In this document: positions 1 through 8,634 of the stretch, piece by piece
Layout: every line of letters starts with the position of its first letter
How positions within the stretch are numbered: the stretch's first letter is position 1
From: Lysinibacillus xylanilyticus
GTDB taxonomy: Bacteria; Bacillota; Bacilli; Bacillales_A; Planococcaceae
DNA length: 64,000 bases
Direction: 5' to 3'
Assembly (NCBI RefSeq): GCF_001183605.1
Contig: NZ_LFXJ01000002.1
Span: 312,501 to 376,500 of the forward strand
Translations under genes and position numbers: made by a program
Notes under the pieces: generated by a model
The model's input: only the letters and a program-made list of their open reading frames with translations
Told to the model about the DNA's origin: nothing
The model's database searches: none

Positions 1-103
1 TAGCTGTTTGCTTGAAATTTTTTAATGCAACCGTTGCCTCGTTTTTAGTTTTATACTCGAACATACGATAAGTATTTTGTTCAAAAACTGTAATAATCCA
101 CAT
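1..103 (-). CDS. Small hypothetical protein, cut by the window start
   Basis: The reverse strand reads an ATG at 103, preceded by AAAGGAG at a good distance, then 34 open codons running off the window edge. The visible N-terminus begins MWIITVFEQNTYRMFEYK and is rich in aromatic and charged residues, with no signal peptide or membrane segment. I do not recognise a named family. The strong ribosome site and uninterrupted frame support a real short gene; the C-terminus cannot be judged. Confidence 0.6.
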   Translation of the reverse strand, partial: MWIITVFEQNTYRMFEYKTKNEATVALKNFKQTA

Positions 104-381
104 AATGGAACATCTCCTTTGTATTTTGTACTATAACAATTGTTAAAATAGTTAACTTTTCATCAAGTTGTTATATATCAGTTGTGCCTTTCATTTTACA
201 TCAATCAGTGAAAAAATAAAGTACTATGTGATTGTTTTCACATTTTGTTCAAAATATAACAGGAATTTTTTGAAATAGTTAAGAGGAGAAAACAGCCAAA
301 CCTATACAAGTATAATTCATTGTAATTCGCAAATAGTAAGTTGACGGAGATATGTGAATTTGAACTTGGGAGGTGATGCTT

Positions 382-1119
382 ATGACACGTAAATATATAT
401 TGTTCTTATCCCTTTGTTTTTTAATCATATCGGTATTTTTTACAGGGCGGATAACCTATGCGGATAAAGGTCGACCTTATTATGAGGAGACAGGGGAAGT
501 TGTGTGGGACATTAACACAAAAGACAAAATAATTGCTCTAACCTTTGACGATGGACCTCATCCTAAATATACGGCAGCTATTTTAGATTTATTGGCAAAG
601 TATGATGCAAAGGCGACTTTTTTTATTATTGGAAAAAATGCAGAAAAATATCCAGACCTTGTTTTACGATCTTATTCTGAAGGGCATGAGCTGGCCAATC
701 ATACGTATTCACATCCGTTTAAAGCTTCCGTAGCAGAATTACATGCACAACTGCGTAAGACAAAGGAAATAATTTATGGTATTACTGGATTTTCGCCAGT
801 TTTGTTCCGTCCTGTAGGTGGTAACTATAATGATCAAATGATCAATGCTGCTGTTAAGGATGGATACAAAGTAGTTATGTGGTCTTGGCATCAGGATACT
901 CAAGACTGGAAACAGCCAGGGGTTAACAAGATTGTCCAAAAAGTGATGAAGGGGTCAAAGCCTGGAGACGTTATTTTGTTCCATGATGGAGGCGGCGATC
1001 GTATGCAGACTATTAAGGCACTGGAAGAAATCTTACCAGAACTTAAAAAACAAGGTTATACATTTGTCACAATATCCGAGTTGATTAAAAGTAAACAGCA
1101 ACAAGAGAAAGTACAATAA
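382..1119 (+). CDS. Polysaccharide deacetylase (NodB homology), secreted
   Basis: This is a 245-residue carbohydrate esterase family 4 protein that would remove N-acetyl groups from peptidoglycan or another polysaccharide outside the membrane. Residues 5-22 form a hydrophobic signal or anchor segment. The NodB motifs follow: TFDDGP at 54-59 (catalytic and metal Asp56, Asp57), His107 and His111 as the other metal ligands, Arg143 in a RPVGG variant of the usual RPPYG, and ILFHD at 198-202. I chose ATG 382 because GGGAGGTG sits six bases upstream; GTG 373 and ATG 376 overlap that site. Spore-associated PdaA/PdaB-type enzymes are the closest class, but the substrate cannot be fixed from sequence. 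Confidence 0.88.
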   Translation: MTRKYILFLSLCFLIISVFFTGRITYADKGRPYYEETGEVVWDINTKDKIIALTFDDGPHPKYTAAILDLLAKYDAKATFFIIGKNAEKYPDLVLRSYSEGHELANHTYSHPFKASVAELHAQLRKTKEIIYGITGFSPVLFRPVGGNYNDQMINAAVKDGYKVVMWSWHQDTQDWKQPGVNKIVQKVMKGSKPGDVILFHDGGGDRMQTIKALEEILPELKKQGYTFVTISELIKSKQQQEKVQ

Positions 1120-1124
1120 AGGAA

Positions 1125-1162
1125 AAATAGGCCATCTCAGCAATGAAATGGCTTATTTTTTT
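1125..1162 (+). terminator. Rho-independent terminator after the deacetylase
   Basis: An 11-bp stem with one wobble pair (AAATAGGCCAT against ATGGCTTATTT) is followed by a run of T. Confidence 0.7.
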
Positions 1163-1217
1163 CAATGACAGTAAAACTGTCATCGCGCAGCGGATAGTAT
1201 AATTAGTCATTTCGATA

Positions 1218-1475
1218 TTACCAGAATAATAGTGGTGCTAGTGCAATTCCGGCAACCGCTCCAAGTGCGATTCCAACACCAAAACCTGCTCCTGGTCCTC
1301 CCCAACCCCAATATCCTAAACCATAACCGCCAAATCGTCTATCAGGTTGAATCCATACCTGTCTTCTATCCACCCTAGTTATTTCTCCATAATGTACTCT
1401 GCCACATGTTTCTTCAATTCTTACGCGTTTACCATGATAACTACAACAAAGATTATAAGTATTAGCTGGATTCAC
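1218..1475 (-). CDS. Small Gly-rich hypothetical protein
   Basis: This 85-residue protein has an N-terminal half with Cys9, Cys10 and Cys24 and a basic, SH3-like sequence (KRVRIEETCGRVHYGEITRV). A Gly/Trp/Tyr-rich linker and a hydrophobic Gly/Ala tail ending LAPLLFW follow. An AGGGAGG ribosome site precedes its ATG. The form resembles small spore-coat or membrane-associated proteins of Bacillaceae, but I do not recognise a named family. It lies alone on the minus strand, divergent from the DUF2268 gene. Confidence 0.65.
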   Translation of the reverse strand: MNPANTYNLCCSYHGKRVRIEETCGRVHYGEITRVDRRQVWIQPDRRFGGYGLGYWGWGGPGAGFGVGIALGAVAGIALAPLLFW

Positions 1476-1582
1476 AAACTATCCCTCCTTTCGACTTCCT
1501 TACAAGCTAATATATGCGGTTGCAATCATTATCACTAGCCGATTGTCTACTTTAAACATAAGCTATAGTAAGGAGGGAATGT

Positions 1583-2374
1583 ATGCCGGTAATACCAACA
1601 GATGAGTGGCTCAATGAATTAATTGCTAGTCAAAGGCTTAATCACAGTAAAAATCCTGAGGACTTACAACGCTCTATTCTTTGCGGTTGTTTAGTAGAGA
1701 TATTTATTGATGGATCTCCAGATGAAATTCAATTTGAACTACAGCAACAGGGGCTTTTCAAATCACATGAAAAAATAGACATTAACAAATTAAAAAAACA
1801 AAAGGTTTGGGAAGTAGTACAGAAGGAATTTATATATTTAAAGGAGAGATGGAGCGGTCCAAATATACCAATCTATATCTTTCCGATAACGCAGGAGCAA
1901 ACTATTACTAATAAAAACGGTGTTGCCTATCCAAATGCTATGTTTTTATATATTGGAGAGCTTGAAAAACAGGAGCTTAAAGCGTTATTCGCACATGAAT
2001 ATAATCATGTTTGTCGTCTACAATATTTAAATAAATCTCTAGACGAAGTGACAATGTTAGATTCTTTAATTTTAGAGGGATTAGCAGAATGTGCGGTGGA
2101 GGAGATTTACGGTGATAAATGGTTAGCACCATGGTTGGGGTCCTACTCAGTGGATAAAATGTTAGAAATTTGGAAGGGGTATTTTTTACCTCAACTCAAT
2201 ATTCAGGGGTTAAACAATCATGCTGAATTTTTATATGGTGGAAAGCTCCCTCAATGGATAGGATATTGTATTGGTTATGAAATTGTAAGGACATATATAA
2301 AAAATCATTCATCCAATAGCCTGCATGTAAAAAGCTCAAAGGAAATACTGGCCGGGTCTGATTTTTCATTATAA
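1583..2374 (+). CDS. Predicted zinc protease, DUF2268 family
   Basis: The 263-residue protein carries the zincin signature HEYNH (His138, Glu139, His142). A downstream Glu165 in a LEGLAE segment is the likely third zinc ligand, the usual layout of the DUF2268 putative Zn-dependent protease family. No signal peptide is visible, so it is probably cytoplasmic. AAGGAGG precedes ATG 1583 at good spacing. The gene stands alone between the minus-strand Gly-rich gene and a dispersed repeat. Its physiological substrate is unknown; the protease call rests on the motif. Confidence 0.8.
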   Translation: MPVIPTDEWLNELIASQRLNHSKNPEDLQRSILCGCLVEIFIDGSPDEIQFELQQQGLFKSHEKIDINKLKKQKVWEVVQKEFIYLKERWSGPNIPIYIFPITQEQTITNKNGVAYPNAMFLYIGELEKQELKALFAHEYNHVCRLQYLNKSLDEVTMLDSLILEGLAECAVEEIYGDKWLAPWLGSYSVDKMLEIWKGYFLPQLNIQGLNNHAEFLYGGKLPQWIGYCIGYEIVRTYIKNHSSNSLHVKSSKEILAGSDFSL

Positions 2375-2381
2375 ACAAAAA

Positions 2382-2661
2382 GGCTCATCACCGAAAGTTG
2401 GGGATGGCATTTTGTTGAAATGTATGTGATGAAGAATGGTTGATTGTAGTGGGGACTGGGTGACTCCTTGGGGATTAGCAATAGAGGAACGAAGGCTAAA
2501 ACCATCACGTCCTATGTTAATATCTTCGTGACCAACATCGTGCCGCTGAATAGCACTACGCTCTCGCGAAAAAAACATCTGTTGGCATGAGACCCTGCAG
2601 CGAAGCGGCTCAAAGGAAGCCCCCGTGAAAGCACCCAGCCGGAACGGAAATCAACCCTAAG
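2382..2661 (+). repeat. Dispersed modular repeat, class 1, full but degraded copy
   Basis: The stretch shares its order of blocks with 33643-33939 and 18365-18550. It opens GGCTCAT, then has GACTGGGTGACTCCTTGGGG, the CGAAGGC hairpin core, a block with CATCTGTTGGC, and closes GGAACGGAAATCAACCCT. The inner stem of the hairpin core is broken here, unlike in the other copies. It fills the whole gap between the DUF2268 gene and the transporter gene and holds no gene of its own. Confidence 0.85.
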
Positions 2662-2723
2662 TTATGATGATATAAAAACAACCAGTTGCCGATTAATATA
2701 CGACAACTGGTACTCTGGTTTAT

Positions 2724-4052
2724 TTAGATAGCAATAATTCCTATTGCTACAGCAATGAATAGTAAAGTAATGCTCAATCCCCACATCCAGAAGAAAGAGT
2801 ATTTTAAGTGTTTCCCCATTTCTAAGCCTGATAAGCCTAAAGCTAACCACACAGCAGGGGCAAGTGGCGATACAAATGTACCTACAATATTACCAATAAT
2901 CATTGCATAGGCAGTTGAAAGAGAATCAATATCGAAAGATAAGCCAATCTGTTCAACTACAGGGAATAAAGCGAAGTAATATGCATCCGTACTTAATAAT
3001 AAGTCAAATGGTACCCCCAATACCCCGATAATAATATGTAAATAAGATGATAGGGCTGATGGTAGAATGTGTACGGCATTGTTGGCGATCGCAGTTAACA
3101 TCCCAGTACCATTAAGTATTCCCAAAAATAATCCAGCGGCAATTATGATAGACGCCATCGTTAAGGCATTTGGAGCATGTGCTTGTACTCGAGCCATCTG
3201 TTCTTTAGGAGAACGATAGTTGATTGGCAAGGCGATGGCCACACCAATTAAGAAGGCTAATCCCGCTGGTAAAATACCTGCAACTAAAATACCAATAACA
3301 AGAACAGTAACAATTGCATTAATCCACAATAATTTTGGCCGTTGTAAGCTAGTGTCTACTTCTGATGAAACAACACCTTGTGTAATAGCATGATCATCGT
3401 TTGTGAAATCAAGGGTACCGTATTGTTTCAGAATACGGCGCTTTTCTCTAAAACCAAGGAACACCGCTAAAGCTAACATTAAAACGACACCAATGATTTG
3501 AATAGTGATTAAAGGATACCAAAGTTCAGTTACATCTGTCTCTAAAACTGAAGCAACACGACCTAATGGACCACCCCAAGGAATCATATTAATAACTGCT
3601 GCAGAACCCCCAACTAGTAACAGCAATAGATATGGATTCATGCGTAAACGTAAATATAAAGGCAACAATGCTGGAATTGTAATTAAAAATGTTGAAGCCC
3701 CAGAACCATCTAGTTGCGCTACTACAGCAATTATCACTGTTATTATTGCAACAACAATAATGTTACCTTTTGAAAGCGCAATCATTTTATTGATCAATGG
3801 CTCGAATAATCCTACATCCTGCATAATACCAAAGAAAATAATTGCAAAAATAAACATAACAGCTACGTTCATCACAGAGCTTAATCCAGAACTAAAGAAC
3901 TCTCCTAGTTCTTCGAAATTAAAGCCGGCAATAAATGCTGCTACGATAGGTGGTATAACCATTGCTACAAGTGGTGATACTCGGCCACTAATAAGTAGAG
4001 CAACAATAATAATAATTGTTAAAAATCCGATTATACTTAGACTCAAAAACAT
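2724..4052 (-). CDS. Citrate:cation symporter, CitMHS family
   Basis: This 442-residue, about 12-TM membrane protein begins MFLSLSIIGFLTIIIIVALL. It matches the CitMHS family (B. subtilis CitM/CitH type), which imports citrate complexed with divalent metal together with a proton. Typical features are the GSGASTFLITIPALLPL stretch, the NMIPWGGP loop, and a repeated inverted half with PLAPAVWLALGLSG near the C-terminus. AAGGGAGG precedes the ATG. It lies downstream of a CitS/CitT-like kinase and regulator on the same strand, which suggests substrate-induced expression. The exact carboxylate is inferred, not shown. Confidence 0.85.
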   Translation of the reverse strand: MFLSLSIIGFLTIIIIVALLISGRVSPLVAMVIPPIVAAFIAGFNFEELGEFFSSGLSSVMNVAVMFIFAIIFFGIMQDVGLFEPLINKMIALSKGNIIVVAIITVIIAVVAQLDGSGASTFLITIPALLPLYLRLRMNPYLLLLLVGGSAAVINMIPWGGPLGRVASVLETDVTELWYPLITIQIIGVVLMLALAVFLGFREKRRILKQYGTLDFTNDDHAITQGVVSSEVDTSLQRPKLLWINAIVTVLVIGILVAGILPAGLAFLIGVAIALPINYRSPKEQMARVQAHAPNALTMASIIIAAGLFLGILNGTGMLTAIANNAVHILPSALSSYLHIIIGVLGVPFDLLLSTDAYYFALFPVVEQIGLSFDIDSLSTAYAMIIGNIVGTFVSPLAPAVWLALGLSGLEMGKHLKYSFFWMWGLSITLLFIAVAIGIIAI

Positions 4053-4151
4053 TTCCTCCCTTCGCGATCAATCATTCAGATTATTTAAAAAATACCATAG
4101 TGCCAAAGAGAGGAAAATAATATAGTCATATGTTAAATAAAGACTATAATA

Positions 4152-4865
4152 TTAGTTTTGTTCATAAGTTCCATGATAAACATATTTCCGTTCAGGTCTT
4201 CCGACGGTGCCGTAAATCAACTTTGTCTGTAAAAACTGCTCGCCAACTAAGTATTCTAAATAACGTCGAGCCGTTGACCTACTAGAACCAATGAGTTCGC
4301 TTAATTGTGAGGCTGTAAGCTCCTGAGTTTTGAGATCTTCAAAAATGCTTTTAACAATTTGTAATGTATGCAAATCAATACCTTTTACAAACGTTTCTTC
4401 ATCTACTATTTTATTGTTTGATTCACTATAGAATAATGAATCAAGGTCATTTTGAGTGACATTTTTGCTATTTTGAAATAAACGAAGCTCCTGCAAATAT
4501 TTCTGGAATGCTCGTTGAAGTCTTTGTTCTTCAAAGGGTTTTATTAAATAATCGAAAATTCCTAAGTCTACGATATCCTTTATTAAACTTATTTCAGTTG
4601 CTGCTGAGATTACGATAATTTTTATAGATGGATAGAGGTGGCGTATATGGCTTACTAATGAGCTACCTTCAACATCGGGAATATACAAATCTGTTAATAT
4701 AATTTCTGGCAAACTAGAAGTCATCTTTAGTTTTTCAATCGTTTCTTTTCCAGTACGTAAATTTTCAGTAACGATACATCCTTTTATATTATGAACATAA
4801 TCTGCATGAATTTTTGCTACTCTAAAGTCATCTTCAATAATCCATACATTTTTTGATATTGTCAT
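4152..4865 (-). CDS. Response regulator, CitT/DcuR-like
   Basis: This 237-residue regulator has an N-terminal receiver domain (acidic pocket Glu11-Asp12-Asp13, phospho-acceptor Asp59, conserved Lys109) and a C-terminal helix-turn-helix at about 183-208 (LTASQLSELIGSSRSTARRY), as in the CitT/DpiA/MalR group. It would activate the neighbouring transporter gene when phosphorylated. ATG 4865 is preferred over TTG 4871 because AAAGGAG lies ten bases before the ATG and is too close to the TTG. The start lies inside the kinase gene, a typical translationally coupled pair. An inverted repeat with ATAGTC/GACTAT arms lies in the 100-base gap to the transporter and could be its operator or a weak terminator. 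Confidence 0.87.
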   Translation of the reverse strand: MTISKNVWIIEDDFRVAKIHADYVHNIKGCIVTENLRTGKETIEKLKMTSSLPEIILTDLYIPDVEGSSLVSHIRHLYPSIKIIVISAATEISLIKDIVDLGIFDYLIKPFEEQRLQRAFQKYLQELRLFQNSKNVTQNDLDSLFYSESNNKIVDEETFVKGIDLHTLQIVKSIFEDLKTQELTASQLSELIGSSRSTARRYLEYLVGEQFLQTKLIYGTVGRPERKYVYHGTYEQN

Positions 4866-6453
4866 TCTCAATGTCTCCTTTAGGAACTATTATTAAAAAA
4901 CATGCTCCCGATAAATCACCTGAATCCAATAAAATTTCCCCATTTATCTCCTGAAGAGCTTTCTTGCTTATAGCAAGTCCATGTCCGCGATCTAATCCTT
5001 CTTTAGTAGATACCCCTTTTGTAAAAATTTTATCGTAAATATTGTTATCGATACCTGGTCCATTGTCTTGAATCTCAAATAAGTAATGGTTTTTATAATT
5101 GTTGATTGATAGTTGAATCACTTTATCTGAGGATTCCCAGCTTTTTAAAGTTTCAATAGCGTTTTGAAGTACATTACCAAGAGCTGTTAGGATAGCATTT
5201 TCTTGTTGCTTAGATAATTCGATAGATGAAGAAATTTCGTTTAGCCCGAGTTTGATGCCTAGTTCTGCGGCTTCTGCGATTTTCCCCTGGATTAATGCAA
5301 GTAGAAGAGGGGTTGTTACATTGCTATTTAAAAAAGCTTGATTTTTAAGTTGTATGTTTCGTTCTTCTTTAATAAATTCAATTGCTTCGTTGTAATGCTT
5401 ATGAACAAGTAAACCTAAAATAATATGAAGCTTATTAGCAAATTCATGAGTATATGCCCGTTGAACATTTGCATACTGCTTCATCTGTTTTAATTCATCA
5501 ATGATTTTTTGAATGTCTACTTTCTTTCTAAAGGTGTATAATGAACCAATTTTCCTTTTCTTTTCAACTAAAGGCGTTTTATTTAAAATTATAATATGCT
5601 CATCAAGTGGTAGCTCTAAATTATGAATGTTTTTCTCTGCAACAATTTGAGGCGTAAAAATATGTTCGATTTTTGTACCCATCCAATCTGATAGAGATTT
5701 ATTGTGAGCTGAATCTAACATTTCATAAGCACTTTTATTAATGGTCGTAATTTGATTAAAGTGATCGACAGCCAGTATACCCTCTGCTGTTGTTTCTAAA
5801 ATGACCTTGTTTTGTTGATATAACTTAGCAATTTGAATAGGTTCCATATTAAATAATAACTTTTTGATATAAATGGAAATAGCTATTGCACCTAATATGC
5901 CTATTAAAAGAATAATTACAGTGTATTTGATCCACTTGTGGATATAGCTTTCGATGATTGAGTCGATATTTTCTGTTAAAAAACCGACAGATACAACACC
6001 AATAATTTTATTGTCTAATATGATGGGGGCTTTACCTCGAATAGATTCGCCTAATGACCCTATAGTTTTAGAAATATAGGCTTGTCTATCTAGCAATGCA
6101 GCATCATTGTCTCCGCCAACCATTTTTTCTCCAATTTTATCTTTTAAAGGATGTGAATATCGAATTCCTTCAGAATTACCAACGACAATATATGCTGCGT
6201 CAATTTCTTTTCTTAAAGGCTCGACGATTGGTTGGATGATTTCACTTGGATTTTCTTTATCAAATGCTGTAATGATTTCTTCCATAGATGCGAGGGTTTT
6301 TGCAATATTTAATGCTTCCACTCCCATCTGTTTTTCAGTCGTATCCCGGATATGTTCTTGCAATAGATACATAAACATTCCACAGATTAAAAGGATCAGG
6401 ATACTTATTAAAAAAATCATTCTAGCTGTAAGAGATTGGAACCAACTTTTCAT
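4834..6453 (-). CDS. Sensor histidine kinase, CitS/DcuS-like
   Basis: The 539-residue membrane kinase has TM1 at about 13-30, an extracytoplasmic PAS/CACHE-type sensor at about 35-170, TM2 at about 174-196, a cytoplasmic PAS region at about 215-310, and a SpoOB-type dimerisation box with phospho-acceptor His336 in HEFANKLHIILGLL. The ATPase core follows (N431, DNGPG at 463-467, GHGLA at 490-494). This order is that of the CitA/DcuS family sensing extracellular di- and tricarboxylates. GAGGTG precedes ATG 6453. Its 3' end overlaps the response-regulator gene by 32 bp. Confidence 0.88.
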   Translation of the reverse strand: MKSWFQSLTARMIFLISILILLICGMFMYLLQEHIRDTTEKQMGVEALNIAKTLASMEEIITAFDKENPSEIIQPIVEPLRKEIDAAYIVVGNSEGIRYSHPLKDKIGEKMVGGDNDAALLDRQAYISKTIGSLGESIRGKAPIILDNKIIGVVSVGFLTENIDSIIESYIHKWIKYTVIILLIGILGAIAISIYIKKLLFNMEPIQIAKLYQQNKVILETTAEGILAVDHFNQITTINKSAYEMLDSAHNKSLSDWMGTKIEHIFTPQIVAEKNIHNLELPLDEHIIILNKTPLVEKKRKIGSLYTFRKKVDIQKIIDELKQMKQYANVQRAYTHEFANKLHIILGLLVHKHYNEAIEFIKEERNIQLKNQAFLNSNVTTPLLLALIQGKIAEAAELGIKLGLNEISSSIELSKQQENAILTALGNVLQNAIETLKSWESSDKVIQLSINNYKNHYLFEIQDNGPGIDNNIYDKIFTKGVSTKEGLDRGHGLAISKKALQEINGEILLDSGDLSGACFLIIVPKGDIENDNIKKCMDY

Positions 6454-6637
6454 ATTTCACCTCTATGTAGTTTGATACTCGTAATCAATTTTTCTATTGT
6501 GTAAGGTGACAGACTGCTAATTTTGCGGAATAATAACTATCTCGAAAATAACGCATTTGTCTGATGCTTAGTCTATCATAAATATCAAAAAAATAGAGAG
6601 GGGCCTTCAAGCTTGATCTATTTTAGGTCTGCTTTGA

Positions 6638-7243
6638 ATATAAGTTGATCGAGTGGAAGGCAAGGCGGTCGAGGGATAATCGGACGCTACCAGGAAGCTT
6701 TCTCTGCGCGAAAGCGAAGCGTCAGCAACAAATGTTTTATCTGTGCGAAAGCGAAGCGACAGCAACAAATGTTTTATCTGTGCGAAAGCGAAGCGACAGC
6801 AACAAATGTTTTATCTGTGCGAAAGCGAAGCGACAGCAACAAATGTTTTATCTGTGCGAAAGCGAAGCGACAGCAACAAATGTTTTATCTGTGCGAAAGC
6901 GAAGCGACAGCAACAAATGTTTTATCTGTGCGAAAGCGAAGCGACAGCAACAAATGTTTTATCTGTGCGAAAGCGAAGCGACAGCAACAAATGTTTTATC
7001 TGTGCGAAAGCGAAGCGACAGCAACAAATGTTTTATCTGTGCGAAAGCGAAGCGACAGCAACAAATGTTTTATCTGTGCGAAAGCGAAGCGACAGCAACA
7101 AATGTTTTATCTGTGCGAAAGCGAAGCGACAGCAACAAATGTTTTATCTGTGCGAAAGCGAAGCGACAGCAACAAATGTTTTATCTGTGCGAAAGCGAAG
7201 CGACAGCAACAATAAAGCGCGCAGTCGGAACGGAAATCTAATA
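6638..7243 (+). repeat. Dispersed repeat copy carrying an internal array expansion
   Basis: The left flank (ATAAGTTGATCGAGTGGAAG, then a TCGGACGC-CCAGGAAGCT block) and the right flank (TAAAGCGC, then CAGTCGGAACGGAAATC) match the 3' module of the class-1 repeat at 33643-33939. In that copy the same flanks enclose a single GCGAAAGCGAAGCGGCAGC unit. Here the unit has multiplied to a 37-bp tandem array at 6708-7212. No gene is believed in this stretch. Confidence 0.88.
6708..7212 (+). repeat. 37-bp tandem array, 13 full units plus a partial
   Basis: The unit is GCGAAAGCGAAGCGACAGCA followed by ACAAATGTTTTATCTGT. Units begin at 6708, 6745 and so on every 37 bases to 7189; the fourteenth breaks off after 24 bases. 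Only the first unit differs (GCGTCAGC, and GCGC at the junction); the rest are identical, so the expansion is recent. Because 37 is not a multiple of three and the unit lacks forward stops, long false reading frames cross it. Confidence 0.97.
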
Positions 7244-7312
7244 ATTGGATACATGCCCTTCAATGACATTGATACAAATTCTCCGTTACAATATAGGGAA
7301 GGAGTGATTGTA

Positions 7313-7825
7313 ATGTCGAATGAACTTAAAAATGTATTATCACCAGTTATTGGCTTGTCAACGAAGGTGTTAATCGTCGGCTCAATGCCAGGGAAGCAAT
7401 CATTAGAGAAGCAGCAATATTACGGTAACCCACGCAATCACTTTTGGCCGATTATTGGGGAAATATTAGAGATGGATGTACCTCAGGATTATGAACAAAG
7501 ATTAAAATTGCTAAAGAACAATCATATCGGCCTCTGGGATACAATTGAATCGTGCGAACGTAAAGGGAGCTTAGATGCGGCCATTCGTAATGAAAAACCG
7601 AATGATTTTAAAATGCTTTTTGAACACTATCCGAATATTGAGTTAGTGCTATTTAATGGTGCAAAGGCATTCGAGGTTTTTAAAAAGCATATTGGTCTTG
7701 AGGTTTTAGATGGTCGGGCATATCAAAAAATGCCTTCGACTAGCCCAATACCAGGTAAAAATATTAAATCTTTTGAAGAAAAGCTTGAGGATTGGCGAGT
7801 AATGCACTCTTATTTGCCTAGATAA
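7313..7825 (+). CDS. DNA-deoxyinosine glycosylase, uracil-DNA glycosylase superfamily
   Basis: This 170-residue enzyme of the uracil-DNA glycosylase superfamily would remove hypoxanthine (deaminated adenine) or mismatched uracil from DNA. The N-terminal VLIVGSMPGKQSLEKQQYYG followed by NPRNHFWPII is the family's glycosylase motif 1. A second motif near the C-terminus reads MPSTSPIPG, comparable to the substrate-binding SPS loop. ATG 7313 is preceded by GGGAAGGAG. An in-frame path runs upstream through the tandem array, but nothing there has a ribosome site. The protein is about the family's usual length. Confidence 0.85.
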   Translation: MSNELKNVLSPVIGLSTKVLIVGSMPGKQSLEKQQYYGNPRNHFWPIIGEILEMDVPQDYEQRLKLLKNNHIGLWDTIESCERKGSLDAAIRNEKPNDFKMLFEHYPNIELVLFNGAKAFEVFKKHIGLEVLDGRAYQKMPSTSPIPGKNIKSFEEKLEDWRVMHSYLPR

Positions 7826-7978
7826 TTACATTACTAAGAAAAGTGTAGCATTTATTATATAACTCCAACCGAAAAATACGAATGCGGTTAGTACGGCTGA
7901 ACACAAGCTAATAGGCAACTGCTCAACGGTCATTAGCCCTTTTACATATATTGAATTATGTAAAGGGAGGGGTTTATC

Positions 7979-8434
7979 ATGTACAATCCATATGAAGAAA
8001 TTATGCCACTGCCAGAACCCGGTTTCGAACCATCATTTGGACTGCCCGGTTTTGGTCCACCATCATCTAGACCACCTAGTTTTGGTCCACCACCATCGTT
8101 TGGACCTCCAGGTTTTGGCCCGCCTGGTTACGGCCCGCCACCATCATATGGACCACCTAGTTTCGGTCCACCACCAGCAGGTCAAATGCCTCTTGGTCCA
8201 CCACCTAGCTTTGCGCCATCACTTCCACCTTTTGGGGTAGGTACAAGTGGTATTCAATCATGCTTATTCAGGAATACGTATATATGGATGTTTAATGGAT
8301 CAAGCTTTTGGTTCTTTCTAACTGCTGTAGGAAGAGAGTTTATTGCAGGATTCCGATGGAGTAGTAGAAGTGGTTGGCGCTTCCAAACTATTGCAAGAAG
8401 AAATATTCGCTCGTATGAATGTTCGAGATGGTAA
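7979..8434 (+). CDS. Pro/Gly-rich low-complexity protein, possible spore-surface protein
   Basis: The first 80 residues of this 151-residue protein are repeats of FGPP, GFGPP and SFGPPP type. Residues 90-151 form a different domain rich in Trp, Phe and Arg (NTYIWMFNGSSFWFF and later GFRWSSRSGWRF). AAAGGGAGG precedes ATG 7979. No signal peptide is present. Proline/glycine-rich leaders joined to a short aromatic domain occur in spore-coat and exosporium-type proteins of spore formers, so that role is a reasonable guess. I do not recognise a named family. Confidence 0.7.
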   Translation: MYNPYEEIMPLPEPGFEPSFGLPGFGPPSSRPPSFGPPPSFGPPGFGPPGYGPPPSYGPPSFGPPPAGQMPLGPPPSFAPSLPPFGVGTSGIQSCLFRNTYIWMFNGSSFWFFLTAVGREFIAGFRWSSRSGWRFQTIARRNIRSYECSRW

Positions 8435-8448
8435 TTAAGCAAAACTAG

Positions 8449-8529
8449 GGGTTGATTTCCGTTCCGACTGTGCGCTTTGTAGCTGTCGCTTCGCTTTCGC
8501 TACAGAGCAAGGCTTCCTGGGGAGTCCAA
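8449..8529 (-). repeat. Class-1 dispersed repeat, 3' module only
   Basis: Reading the reverse strand gives CCCAGGAAGC, then GCGAAAGCGAAGCGACAGC, GCGCACAGTC and GGAACGGAAATCAACCCC. This is one unexpanded unit of the module that flanks the array at 6708-7212. Confidence 0.85.
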
Positions 8530-8547
8530 CGTAATAAGTAAAGATTT

Positions 8548-8577
8548 AAGGCATCCGATCTCGGGTGCCTTATTTTT
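8548..8577 (+). terminator. Rho-independent terminator
   Basis: A 9-bp stem AAGGCATCC/GGGTGCCTT with loop GATCTC is followed by ATTTTT. It lies after the Pro/Gly-rich gene and its trailing repeat. Confidence 0.75.
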
Positions 8578-8634
8578 GGGGGCACGCCCGGCATGGGTAT
8601 GAACTAATGGTGCAAGTCTCGAATCGTGATAGCA

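Noticed and set aside
2382..2661. Fragment of an IS element in the dispersed repeats
   Set aside because: No copy in the window encodes protein or shows target duplications that I can confirm; they are listed as non-coding repeats.
3505..4125. 206-residue plus-strand frame opposite the citrate transporter
   Set aside because: It is the antisense shadow of a hydrophobic gene, with low-complexity Ile/Thr-rich sequence and no ribosome site.
6708..7212. CRISPR array
   Set aside because: The units abut with no unique spacers, and no cas genes are near.
6645..7241. Long open frames of 148-360 residues across the tandem array
   Set aside because: They come from a 37-bp unit without forward stops read in three frames. 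They have no ribosome site and give the same 37-residue period in every frame. Only the glycosylase from 7313 is a real gene.
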